Assembly (NCBI GenBank): GCA_910584195.1
Contig: CAJTYV010000094.1
Coordinates: 1-5,200, forward strand
Source: an uncultured Ruminococcus sp.
Lineage (GTDB): Bacteria; Bacillota; Clostridia; Oscillospirales; Ruminococcaceae
DNA length: 5,200 bases
Reading direction: 5' to 3'
Shown here: positions 1 to 5,171 of the stretch, one piece after another
How positions within the stretch are numbered: the first letter of the stretch is position 1
How the letters are laid out: each line of letters opens with the position of its first letter
Program-made: the position numbers and the translations under genes
Notes under the pieces: model-generated
The model's database searches: none
The model's input: only the letters and a program-made list of their open reading frames with translations
Told to the model about the DNA's origin: nothing

Positions 1-1537
1 TTACTGTTATCCCCATTGTCATTTTCTCCGGTAGTTCCTGTCCGGGTTGGATGTCTGGCAACCATTCTCCACTGTTCAAAAACTGTCTTAGTTCGCTTCT
101 AAGTTCCGGGTATCCACCATCCGCCAGTTTCATCACCAAGCGAATTTTCTCCCCGGGTAGCTGTGAAGCTACTTTATCCGGCAGGACAAGCACATATCCA
201 TTTGTTCCTGCCATTTGATACTGCTCCATTGGTTCAGTCAGGATCGGCGTTTCCGCTGCGGTCAAGGTCTGACCATTCAATGTGATTTTAGATTGTTGTT
301 CCAATCTCTGCTGAATGTCATCCACATAATTCCATGTATCACAGTGAACTAAAAATTCGTTATTGCTTATGGAAACAGACGAAAAACCTAAAATATCTCG
401 CAGGTGATTATAGTCTGACAAAGATAAGGCTTCAATGGATTTACCGGGAACTGTATATAAGTAATAGGTTGCACTGTCCTCCACCTTGCAGCGTTTCTCC
501 ACAAAGGAACGAACAGTATCCATACTATTTTTTGTCAAGGGCGCGTCAATGGCTACACCGGCGTCATAGGGATAATACGCCTCCATATTGGCCTTATAGC
601 CTGCGCCCATTGTCAATCCTATAAACATCGTTGTAAGAGAAATCGTCAACAAGATTGTCACAACAGCCATAGTACGCCCGGAAGATTGAATACGACTGCC
701 AATCTGCCCCAAGAAAAACAGATTTTCCTCTCGATATTTTCGTTGAGGGTTTCGTTTGGCAAGCAGGTACAGCAAAACCGGGATTTTTCGGTGTAACTCA
801 TAAACAGCTACAAGAATTAGCAGACAGGCCCCGCCACAATACAACAATGCTTCATTAGTCTGGATGTGAAGTCCTTTTTCCAGCAGAATTACACCTGCTA
901 CCATAACGGCAATCGAGAGTAAGCCAGTTAGAACACTCCGAAGCAAAGATTGAAAACCGATTTCCTCATTTTTTTGGTTATCGTAAAGCAAATCAATCAC
1001 TTTTTGCCGCCGGATAACACTTGCTGCACGAAACATTCCAAATCCATACATCAGGGTGAAAAAGAAAAGTGTCATTCCCCATGCGCGGAAAGAAAACAAA
1101 ACTCGATAAGTGTGCGGAACCTCGAAAATATTCTGGATAACCTGGTTCAATAACCCGGATAAGCCGGTTCCGACCAAAGCGCCCAGCAAAAAAGCACCCC
1201 CGCCAATTATGCCGTTTTCCACCAAAAACAGATTGCGAATAGTTTTCACTTCCATGCCCATCAGCTCATAGGCAGCAAATTCCTTTTTGCGCTGGCCCAG
1301 CATGAAGCGAACAGCATATCCAATGACAAACGAGGACATAAAGGCAATTAGTACCGACAGTATCAAAATACCAGTGGTAAGCATTGACATACTTTCTGTC
1401 ATGGCAAGAATGTCCGGGGAAAGTCCCAGCGCCAAGAAAGAATACATCAATGCCGCAGTCAGCGTAAGCGTCACAAAGTAGATGATATAATCCCGAAGGC
1501 TCCTGCGAATATTCCGAAATGCAAGTTTAGCATACAT
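1..1537 (-). CDS. BceB/FtsX-type ABC transporter permease, partial (C-terminus beyond left edge)
   Basis: This is the membrane subunit of a putative antimicrobial-peptide or envelope-stress ABC transporter. I translated the minus strand from the ATG at 1535-1537 and found 512 codons without a stop before the window edge. It begins MYAKLAFRNIRRSLRDYIIY, a typical opening for Firmicute FtsX-like permeases. Apparent membrane helices lie near residues 17-38, 55-80, 108-130, 151-170, 200-220, 228-248 and 290-312. Helices 2-4 correspond to the first FtsX domain. From about residue 315 the chain is hydrophilic to the edge, matching the roughly 200-residue extracellular substrate-sensing domain between helices 7 and 8 of BceB proteins. 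The last three helices should lie outside the window. The start overlaps the ATPase gene by 11 nt, and a G-rich ribosome site (GGGAGG, 1549-1554) lies 11 nt upstream, so the pair is translationally coupled. The substrate is unknown. A MacB-like permease is less likely because of the helix count before the large domain. Confidence 0.88.
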   Translation of the reverse strand, partial: MYAKLAFRNIRRSLRDYIIYFVTLTLTAALMYSFLALGLSPDILAMTESMSMLTTGILILSVLIAFMSSFVIGYAVRFMLGQRKKEFAAYELMGMEVKTIRNLFLVENGIIGGGAFLLGALVGTGLSGLLNQVIQNIFEVPHTYRVLFSFRAWGMTLFFFTLMYGFGMFRAASVIRRQKVIDLLYDNQKNEEIGFQSLLRSVLTGLLSIAVMVAGVILLEKGLHIQTNEALLYCGGACLLILVAVYELHRKIPVLLYLLAKRNPQRKYREENLFFLGQIGSRIQSSGRTMAVVTILLTISLTTMFIGLTMGAGYKANMEAYYPYDAGVAIDAPLTKNSMDTVRSFVEKRCKVEDSATYYLYTVPGKSIEALSLSDYNHLRDILGFSSVSISNNEFLVHCDTWNYVDDIQQRLEQQSKITLNGQTLTAAETPILTEPMEQYQMAGTNGYVLVLPDKVASQLPGEKIRLVMKLADGGYPELRSELRQFLNSGEWLPDIQPGQELPEKMTMGITV

Positions 1538-2294
1538 CACTCACGCCCCCTCCCGTCATGGTGAGGACATCCAGAATTTTTTCAAAGAAAGTCCTGCGGG
1601 AATTGTTGCCTTTGAAAATCTCCGTAAAAATTGTACCGTCACGCAAAAAAAGAATACGGTTTGCGTAACTTGCGGAAAAAGCATCGTGTGTTACCATTAA
1701 AATTGTCGCTCCAAGCGTTTCATTGATGCTTTGGATAGCAGAAAGTAGCATTTGGGATGAATGGCTGTCCAGAGCGCCCGTAGGTTCATCTGCCAAAATC
1801 AGTTTGGGTTGATTGATGATTGCCCTGGCGCAAGCACATCGTTGCTTCTGACCGCCAGACACCTGATAGGGATATTTGTCAAGAATATCCGTGATGTTCA
1901 GATTTCCGGCCATTTCTCGTACCCTACCATCAATCTCACCTGCGGGAACCCTATTGATTGTCAATGCCAAAGCAATATTCTCGCTAATGGTCAGAGTATC
2001 CAGCAGGTTAAAGTCCTGAAACACAAATCCAAGGTTCTCCCGGCGAAACTGGGCAATCTGCTTTTCAGTGATTTCAGTCACATCGGTTCCATTCAGATAG
2101 ATATGCCCTGCGCTAACCATATCAATGGTGGAAATGCAGTTGAGCAGAGTGGTCTTGCCAGAACCGGATGCCCCCATAATCCCCACAAATTCCCCTTCCT
2201 GAACAGAAAAGCTAATATCCTGAATTGCTTTTGTGACATTACCTTTACTGCCGTAATATTTTTGGATATGTTCCAGTTTCAAAACTTCACTCAT
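1527..2294 (-). CDS. BceA/SalX-type ABC transporter ATP-binding protein
   Basis: This 255-residue cytoplasmic ATPase should energise the FtsX/BceB-like permease encoded immediately downstream. All ABC motifs are intact: Walker A GASGSGKT (residues 41-48), Q-loop Q93 in FVFQDFNLLD, signature VSGGQKQR (145-152), Walker B LILADEP (165-171), D-loop GALD (173-176) and H-loop H203 in VTHD. The segments TLLNCISTID and FQDFNLLDTLT are characteristic of BceA-type ATPases of peptide-antibiotic detoxification systems, as opposed to ABC-2 exporters. The start is the ATG at 2292-2294, preceded by a perfect AAGGAGG at 2304-2310 with a 9-nt spacer. The C-terminal tail, after about residue 225, is slightly longer than the core fold needs; its end overlaps the permease start by 11 nt. 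The gene follows a hairpin terminator by 56 nt with no convincing promoter, so it may depend on read-through from the upstream operon. The transport substrate cannot be read from the sequence. Confidence 0.95.
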   Translation of the reverse strand: MSEVLKLEHIQKYYGSKGNVTKAIQDISFSVQEGEFVGIMGASGSGKTTLLNCISTIDMVSAGHIYLNGTDVTEITEKQIAQFRRENLGFVFQDFNLLDTLTISENIALALTINRVPAGEIDGRVREMAGNLNITDILDKYPYQVSGGQKQRCACARAIINQPKLILADEPTGALDSHSSQMLLSAIQSINETLGATILMVTHDAFSASYANRILFLRDGTIFTEIFKGNNSRRTFFEKILDVLTMTGGGVSDVC

Positions 2295-2303
2295 ATAGGC
2301 AGA

Positions 2304-2310
2304 CCTCCTT
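2304..2310 (-). promoter_or_regulatory. Strong ribosome-binding site of the BceA-like ATPase
   Basis: The minus strand reads AAGGAGG here, a perfect Shine-Dalgarno core 9 nt upstream of the ATG at 2294. It fixes the start codon and shows that the second ABC module can initiate translation independently even though it follows a terminator hairpin. Confidence 0.85.
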
Positions 2311-2350
2311 CATCATTTTTAATAGCTTGATAGCGGCACCCCCATTCAAA

Positions 2351-2396
2351 AGAGCCGATAACCACAAGGAATTAGACCTTGTGTGTTATCGGCTCT
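2351..2396 (-). terminator. Intrinsic terminator (or attenuator) between the two ABC modules
   Basis: The arms 2351-2369 and 2377-2396 pair as a 19-bp stem with a single bulged base (T2384) and a 7-nt loop (2370-2376). On the minus strand the stem ends in CGGCTCT and is followed by TTTTGAATGG, a short and imperfect U-tract. The plus-strand exit has no T-run, so the element acts on the minus strand. The stop codon of the KTR gene (TAA, 2386-2388) and its last few codons lie inside the stem, so ribosomes finishing that gene would occupy half of the hairpin. The short U-tract leaves room for read-through into the BceA-like gene. Confidence 0.85.
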
Positions 2397-2583
2397 GCGG
2401 CTGTGCGTCTGGCGCTTTGATAACGAATATATGGAATTGTTCAACATCAATTAGACATTCGCTTTTACATTTTGGACAAAAGAGAGGAAAATTTTTCAGA
2501 ATAGTATCTTCTCTAACTTTGTCGCGCGTTTTATTCCCACAGATCGGGCAACGGATAAACTCTGTTTTCTCCACACCCATCAT
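2386..2583 (-). CDS. Cysteine-rich KTR domain protein (small zinc ribbon)
   Basis: This 65-residue protein matches, from memory, the Cys_rich_KTR family (Pfam PF14205), named for the Lys-Thr-Arg after the first knuckle. Two CxxC pairs, CPIC at residues 12-15 and CPKC at 36-39, should bind one zinc ion. K18-T19-R20 follows the first knuckle, and NFPLFCPKCK is a conserved-looking core. A fifth cysteine is at C43. The biochemical role of the family is unknown to me; it recurs on clostridial mobile elements and near ABC transporter genes. The first ATG (2581-2583) overlaps the stop of the upstream microprotein in an ATGA arrangement; the adjacent second ATG is an equally possible start. No signal peptide or membrane span is present, so it is presumably cytoplasmic. 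It is the last gene of the first module and ends inside the terminator stem. Confidence 0.87.
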   Translation of the reverse strand: MMGVEKTEFIRCPICGNKTRDKVREDTILKNFPLFCPKCKSECLIDVEQFHIFVIKAPDAQPQSR

Positions 2584-2702
2584 TTTTCATCCCGGTTTTT
2601 ATCCTGTTTCTTTTTTTCCTCTCGATATTTACGAATAAGTTTATTCCGAACAGGAACGCCGACACCAATCAGAAGCACTACTGCTAAAATCGTGAAATCC
2701 AT
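2580..2702 (-). CDS. 40-residue single-span membrane microprotein, function unknown
   Basis: A small ORF of 40 codons plus TGA lies between the ABC-2 permease and the KTR gene. It starts MDFTILAVVLLIGVGVPVRN. Residues 3-18 form one hydrophobic segment, followed by a strongly charged Lys/Arg/Glu tail (residues 19-40) that includes RKYREEKKKQ, so an N-out, C-in orientation is likely by the positive-inside rule. A ribosome site (GAGGTGG, ending about 7 nt before the ATG at 2700-2702) overlaps the permease stop codon. Its own stop overlaps the KTR start by 4 nt (ATGA). These features make it a real, coupled gene rather than spacer. I do not recognise the family. An accessory subunit or regulator of the adjacent exporter is plausible, because small single-span proteins often bind ABC transporters, but this is inference. 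Confidence 0.8.
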   Translation of the reverse strand: MDFTILAVVLLIGVGVPVRNKLIRKYREEKKKQDKNRDEK

Positions 2703-2712
2703 ACTATCCACC

Positions 2713-3360
2713 TCACATTTCTTTATTTTTCATAATCTGGACAGAGAACCAGATCGACACAGCATACATAACAACCACCAGCGCAATCGCAAGAGTGAGA
2801 AGCAGCACAGGTGAACTGGCAATCGCGTTGATAATGGGGTTATCAGCAGGCAGTTTAGGAAGAAGAAACAAAGTCACTAAAAATCCTGCAACCGGAATAT
2901 ACATAAACACCCGGCCTTTGATAGAGCCAAATTTGTAATATCCGGGAATTTGAAATACCGTGTAAAGGGCAAACAAGAACAGGCCGCCAATGGCCGCGCT
3001 GATAATGCCAAACGGTTCAACGGTTTCTCCCAATGCCTGTAATACAATCGGCTGTGTGATAAGGGACACCACCAAAGCGATAACTCCAAGCACAATAACA
3101 AAAAGATACCGTCCCATTACCATTTCACTTTTCTTTACAGGCAAAATACCATACAGGCGTTCCATGCTATTTTTTTCTGTGACGGAGAAGGTATAGCCGG
3201 TTGTCATGGCGATAAAGCACATGGCGAAAGAAACTCCTGTCAATATAGAGCGGTTGATTGCTGCAAAAGCGATGGGGAGAAGCATAGTAAACCCAATCAC
3301 TTTGACATACGGTTTTACAAGGGAAAAATCCAGTCTTGTAGCTTTCAATATATTACTCAT
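2713..3360 (-). CDS. ABC-2-type transporter permease (ABC2_membrane_5-like)
   Basis: This 215-residue integral membrane protein should be the permease partner of the ATPase encoded upstream. Six hydrophobic segments are visible, near residues 21-37, 40-58, 84-106, 117-137, 151-168 and 185-208. Between helices 2 and 3 lies a cytoplasmic loop TEKNSMERLYGILPVKKSE (61-79), the E-K-x-x-x-x-x-L-y-x-L-P-V-x-x-x-E signature I associate with the ABC2_membrane_5 family of small clostridial permeases. The short N-terminus before helix 1, rich in basic residues, should be cytoplasmic. I chose the ATG at 3358-3360: it overlaps the ATPase stop by 8 nt (ATGAGTAA), has an AGGTGAGG ribosome site just upstream (about 3364-3371), and gives the usual family N-terminus. 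An in-frame start at 3441 would add 27 residues read out of frame within the ATPase gene. The permease probably dimerises, since only one is encoded. The substrate is unknown. Confidence 0.9.
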   Translation of the reverse strand: MSNILKATRLDFSLVKPYVKVIGFTMLLPIAFAAINRSILTGVSFAMCFIAMTTGYTFSVTEKNSMERLYGILPVKKSEMVMGRYLFVIVLGVIALVVSLITQPIVLQALGETVEPFGIISAAIGGLFLFALYTVFQIPGYYKFGSIKGRVFMYIPVAGFLVTLFLLPKLPADNPIINAIASSPVLLLTLAIALVVVMYAVSIWFSVQIMKNKEM

Positions 3361-4213
3361 AATCCTCACCTTTCTTGCTTGTAAACACAACGATTTCGTC
3401 AATGGTAGCCGGTTCAATGTCCAATGCTGTAAATGAGCCAATTTCCTCGGTTTTTACCAGAGCTTCAAAGCCAGTCGGGAAAGTACGAACGCCAACCGCC
3501 TTCGCTTGTAGATCAGCGGAAAGTTCATCTATACCACCCTTAACAATGCGGAACATATCAACAAATTCATCCTTGCTGCCGGTGAAAAAAAGTTCCCCAT
3601 AGCTGATGTATGTGATATAATCAGCAGCTCGTTCCAAATCGCCAGTAATATGGGTGGAAAATAAAGCGCTGTGTTCTCCGTCCTCAATGTATTCCGAGAG
3701 GATCTGAAGCAATTCATCTCTGGAAACTGGATCAAGGCCGCTGGTAGGTTCATCCAAAATCAGCAGCTTTGCGTCATAGGAGAACGCACAAGCCAGCATC
3801 AACTTCATCTGCATCCCCTTTGAAAGTTCTTTGACCTTTTTGGTCGGAGCGATATGAAATTTCCGTAGCATTTCACTAAAACGCTCCGAGTTCCAGTTGG
3901 GATAGAAAACAGAGATGGATTTTTCTACCTCAGAAACTTTCCAATCATCACTGAAATAGTTGGTATCAAACACAACGCCAAGTTCTGCTTTTGCCTTCTG
4001 TTCGTCAGCGATATTGTCCAACCCCATGATTTTGATTTCTCCGCCGTTGCGTTTGAGCATATTCAGAATGAGTTTAATTGTAGTTGTTTTGCCGGAACCG
4101 TTCGGCCCGATCAGCCCCATGATATATCCTTTGGGGAGCGTAAAAGTAATGTTGTGAAGCTGAAAACTGTCGAAAGATTTTGACAGATTTTTTACTTCCA
4201 AATAATTAGTCAT
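3353..4213 (-). CDS. YtrB/BcrA-type ABC transporter ATP-binding protein
   Basis: This 286-residue ATPase drives the ABC-2 permease encoded next. Visible motifs are Walker A GPNGSGKT (36-43), signature LSKGMQMKL (130-138), Walker B LLILDEP (150-156), D-loop SGLD (158-161) and H-loop H188 in FSTH. Where the Q-loop glutamine is expected, the sequence reads VVFDTNYF, with D83 in its place. I recall similar FD substitutions in the YtrB-like subgroup, so this is probably not inactivating. Residues from about 215 to 286 form a C-terminal extension beyond the nucleotide-binding core, as in many drug or lantibiotic export ATPases. The ATG at 4211-4213 overlaps the repressor stop by 8 nt (ATGACTAA), and GGAGG at 4223-4227 is 9 nt upstream. 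The order GntR-ATPase-permease matches the start of the Bacillus subtilis ytr operon, which responds to cell-wall antibiotics. Its actual substrate is unknown. Confidence 0.95.
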   Translation of the reverse strand: MTNYLEVKNLSKSFDSFQLHNITFTLPKGYIMGLIGPNGSGKTTTIKLILNMLKRNGGEIKIMGLDNIADEQKAKAELGVVFDTNYFSDDWKVSEVEKSISVFYPNWNSERFSEMLRKFHIAPTKKVKELSKGMQMKLMLACAFSYDAKLLILDEPTSGLDPVSRDELLQILSEYIEDGEHSALFSTHITGDLERAADYITYISYGELFFTGSKDEFVDMFRIVKGGIDELSADLQAKAVGVRTFPTGFEALVKTEEIGSFTALDIEPATIDEIVVFTSKKGEDYE

Positions 4214-4589
4214 CTGTATTCGCCTCCAATAAAATATCTAAAAGATGATGTAGTTCCTCATTAGATAGGTTAGCAATTTTTGCTGCTTTTATAGCTTCTG
4301 TTAAGCCATTTTCCACTTTGCAAATTAGTTGTTCCTTCATAAGTTCGGAACCGCTACCAAGTACAAAACAACCGCGGCCCTGAACATTCTTGACAAACCC
4401 TTCCTGTTCCAGTTCCGTATAGGCCCTTGTAACTGTCAGAACACTGATTTTTAAGTCCTTTGCCAGAGTTCGGAGAGAAGGCAAGGCTTCTTCCTCTTTT
4501 AGTTCTCCCGACAAGATAGCGGCTTTGACCTGCCGTTTAATTTGCTCGTAAATGGGTACACCCGATACATTTGAAATAATTAGCTTCAA
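4206..4589 (-). CDS. GntR-family repressor, YtrA subfamily (TTG start)
   Basis: This 127-residue transcription factor has an N-terminal winged helix and a short C-terminal helical domain, the size and layout of the YtrA subfamily. PIYEQIKRQVKAAILSGEL (residues 12-30) is the family helix 1 signature; LPSLRTLAKDLKISVLTVTR (36-55) is the helix-turn-helix; YTELEQEGFVKNVQGRGCFV (57-76) is the recognition helix end and wing. The remaining roughly 50 residues are helical and too small for a metabolite-binding FadR or UTRA domain. I chose the TTG at 4587-4589, which gives the usual start KLIISN after the initiator and has GAGGAAGG plus a longer G-rich stretch just upstream. A TTG at 4616 is in frame but lacks a ribosome site. 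The gene overlaps the downstream ATPase by 8 nt, and a promoter with a candidate operator lies upstream, so negative autoregulation of the whole operon is likely. Confidence 0.93.
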   Translation of the reverse strand: MKLIISNVSGVPIYEQIKRQVKAAILSGELKEEEALPSLRTLAKDLKISVLTVTRAYTELEQEGFVKNVQGRGCFVLGSGSELMKEQLICKVENGLTEAIKAAKIANLSNEELHHLLDILLEANTDD

Positions 4590-4610
4590 TCCTTCCTCAC
4601 CCCCCTCCCG
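4590..4610 (-). promoter_or_regulatory. G-rich ribosome-binding region deciding the TTG start of the GntR gene
   Basis: The minus strand carries GGGAGG (4604-4609) followed by GTGAGGAAGG (4591-4600). The inner GAGG (4595-4598) sits 5 nt from the TTG at 4589 and the outer GGGAGG 14 nt from it. This supports initiation at 4589 and not at the upstream in-frame TTG. Confidence 0.6.
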
Positions 4611-4616
4611 TTTCAA

Positions 4617-4646
4617 CTGTTATGGTTTTATGTATAACAGTATAAC
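4617..4646. promoter_or_regulatory. Candidate operator of the GntR/YtrA-like repressor
   Basis: Two ordered patterns overlap here. A perfect 7-bp inverted repeat, CTGTTAT (4617-4623) and ATAACAG (4634-4640), has a 10-nt spacer. A perfect direct repeat, GTATAAC at 4632-4638 and again at 4640-4646, is separated by one base. The element covers the -10 box and the expected transcription start of the repressor operon, the position where a bound repressor would block initiation. Binding by the encoded GntR protein is inference from location and symmetry. Confidence 0.55.
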
Positions 4647-4667
4647 ACATAAGTCTCTGAATAGCAA
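4639..4667 (-). promoter_or_regulatory. Sigma-A-type promoter of the GntR-ABC operon
   Basis: On the minus strand TTGCTA (4662-4667) is a -35 box and TATACT (4639-4644) a -10 box with exactly 17 nt between them. Transcription would start near 4632, giving a leader of about 43 nt before the TTG at 4589. AT-rich sequence lies upstream of the -35 box. The -10 box overlaps the repeats proposed as operator. Confidence 0.75.
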
Positions 4668-4672
4668 GAGCC

Positions 4673-4703
4673 ATATAAACTTATATTCTTTGCGCTATAC
4701 GCA
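4673..4703. other. Two short dyads in the divergent intergenic region
   Basis: ATATAA (4673-4678) and TTATAT (4681-4686) form a 6-bp inverted repeat with a 2-nt gap. TGCG (4691-4694) and CGCA (4700-4703) form a 4-bp inverted repeat around CTATA. Both lie between the GntR promoter and the XRE gene. They could be binding sites for either regulator, but short dyads arise easily by chance in AT-rich DNA. Confidence 0.25.
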
Positions 4704-4747
4704 CAAACGATGAAATAAAATAGCCCATAACATCAAATTGCATTACA

Positions 4748-4776
4748 TTCTCATAATTCAACCCGAAATGTACAAT
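4748..4776 (+). promoter_or_regulatory. Possible promoter of the XRE-family gene
   Basis: TACAAT (4771-4776) is a good -10 box. The hexamer 17 nt upstream is TTCTCA (4748-4753), which matches TTGACA at four of six positions. Transcription would start near 4783, uncomfortably close to the ribosome site and the ATG at 4790, so the true promoter may lie elsewhere. Confidence is low. Confidence 0.3.
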
Positions 4777-4789
4777 GATATAGGGTGAT

Positions 4790-5155
4790 ATGAGAATGAA
4801 CCAAGATGAAAGAAGGTTTGACTTTCATGGGCTCGGTCTGGCACTGAAACAGGCCAGAGAGGAAAAGGGCTGGACGCAAGCCTATGTGGCGGAGCTGGTC
4901 GGCAAGACAGACCGCACCATTATGAATATTGAGAACAAAGGCCAACACCCCAGCTTCAACCTGTTTTTTAAGCTCGTCACACTGTTCGATATATCCGTAG
5001 ACCAGTTTTTCTATACGGAGGGCAACCGTGGCGGGAACAGTTGCCGGAAACACATTGATGTACTTTTAGACTCCATGAACGAAAAAGAGCTTGTTGTCAT
5101 GGAGGCTACAGCCGAAGGGCTCAAGAAAGCCAGAGAAACGGAGGTTCAAGAGTAA
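4790..5155 (+). CDS. XRE/Cro-type helix-turn-helix regulator, probable ICE backbone gene
   Basis: This protein of 121 residues is a DNA-binding regulator with one helix-turn-helix domain at about residues 15-74. LGLALKQAREEKGWTQAYVAELVGK contains helices 1-2, and TDRTIMNIENKGQHPSFNL the recognition helix and following turn. LVTLFDISVDQFF is the usual end of the fold. The C-terminal part (about 80-121), including DSMNEKELVVMEATAEGLKKAR, is helical and may dimerise. Regulators with IENKGQHPS and this tail are, as I recall, frequent on Tn916/Tn1549-like conjugative elements near the mobilisation genes. The ATG at 4790 is used here; the ATG at 4796 is also possible and has better spacing from AGGGTG (4782-4787). 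Transcription is divergent from the GntR operon and ends at a terminator overlapping the stop codon. The target sites are unknown. Confidence 0.9.
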   Translation: MRMNQDERRFDFHGLGLALKQAREEKGWTQAYVAELVGKTDRTIMNIENKGQHPSFNLFFKLVTLFDISVDQFFYTEGNRGGNSCRKHIDVLLDSMNEKELVVMEATAEGLKKARETEVQE

Positions 5156-5171
5156 GAGCCTCTGTTTTTTT
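5139..5171 (+). terminator. Intrinsic terminator of the XRE gene
   Basis: The arms 5139-5147 and 5156-5164 can pair as a 9-bp stem (two G-U pairs) around an 8-nt loop, followed directly by seven T residues (5165-5171). The gene's last codons form the left arm and its stop codon TAA (5153-5155) lies in the loop. Confidence 0.8.

Noticed and set aside
334..1481. Three plus-strand ORFs of 64-96 codons opposite the BceB-like permease
   Set aside because: The minus strand is continuously open through all of them and encodes a coherent membrane protein, so they are shadows.
2287..2316. Nine-codon leader ORF (MMKEVCLYE) overlapping the BceA-like start
   Set aside because: It has no ribosome site and itself contains the ATPase's Shine-Dalgarno sequence; probably chance.
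1761..2330. A 189-codon plus-strand ORF
   Set aside because: It lies almost wholly antisense to the BceA-like ATPase, whose motifs are unmistakable; the plus-strand product has no recognisable domain.
3361..3441. N-terminal extension of the ABC-2 permease (27 residues)
   Set aside because: It would overlap the ATPase gene by 89 nt, has no ribosome site, and adds sequence not expected before the family N-terminus; the ATG at 3360 has a good ribosome site.
4590..4616. TTG at 4614-4616 as the GntR start
   Set aside because: No ribosome site lies upstream, and the added residues are translated from the G-rich ribosome-binding region of the TTG at 4589.
4673..4703. Attachment or resolution site suggested by the two short dyads
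   Set aside because: The repeats are only 4-6 bp, no integrase or resolvase gene is present, and there is no second copy in the window.
4751..5053. A 100-codon minus-strand ORF
   Set aside because: It is antisense to the XRE gene, which has a clear helix-turn-helix fold, and has no recognisable features of its own.
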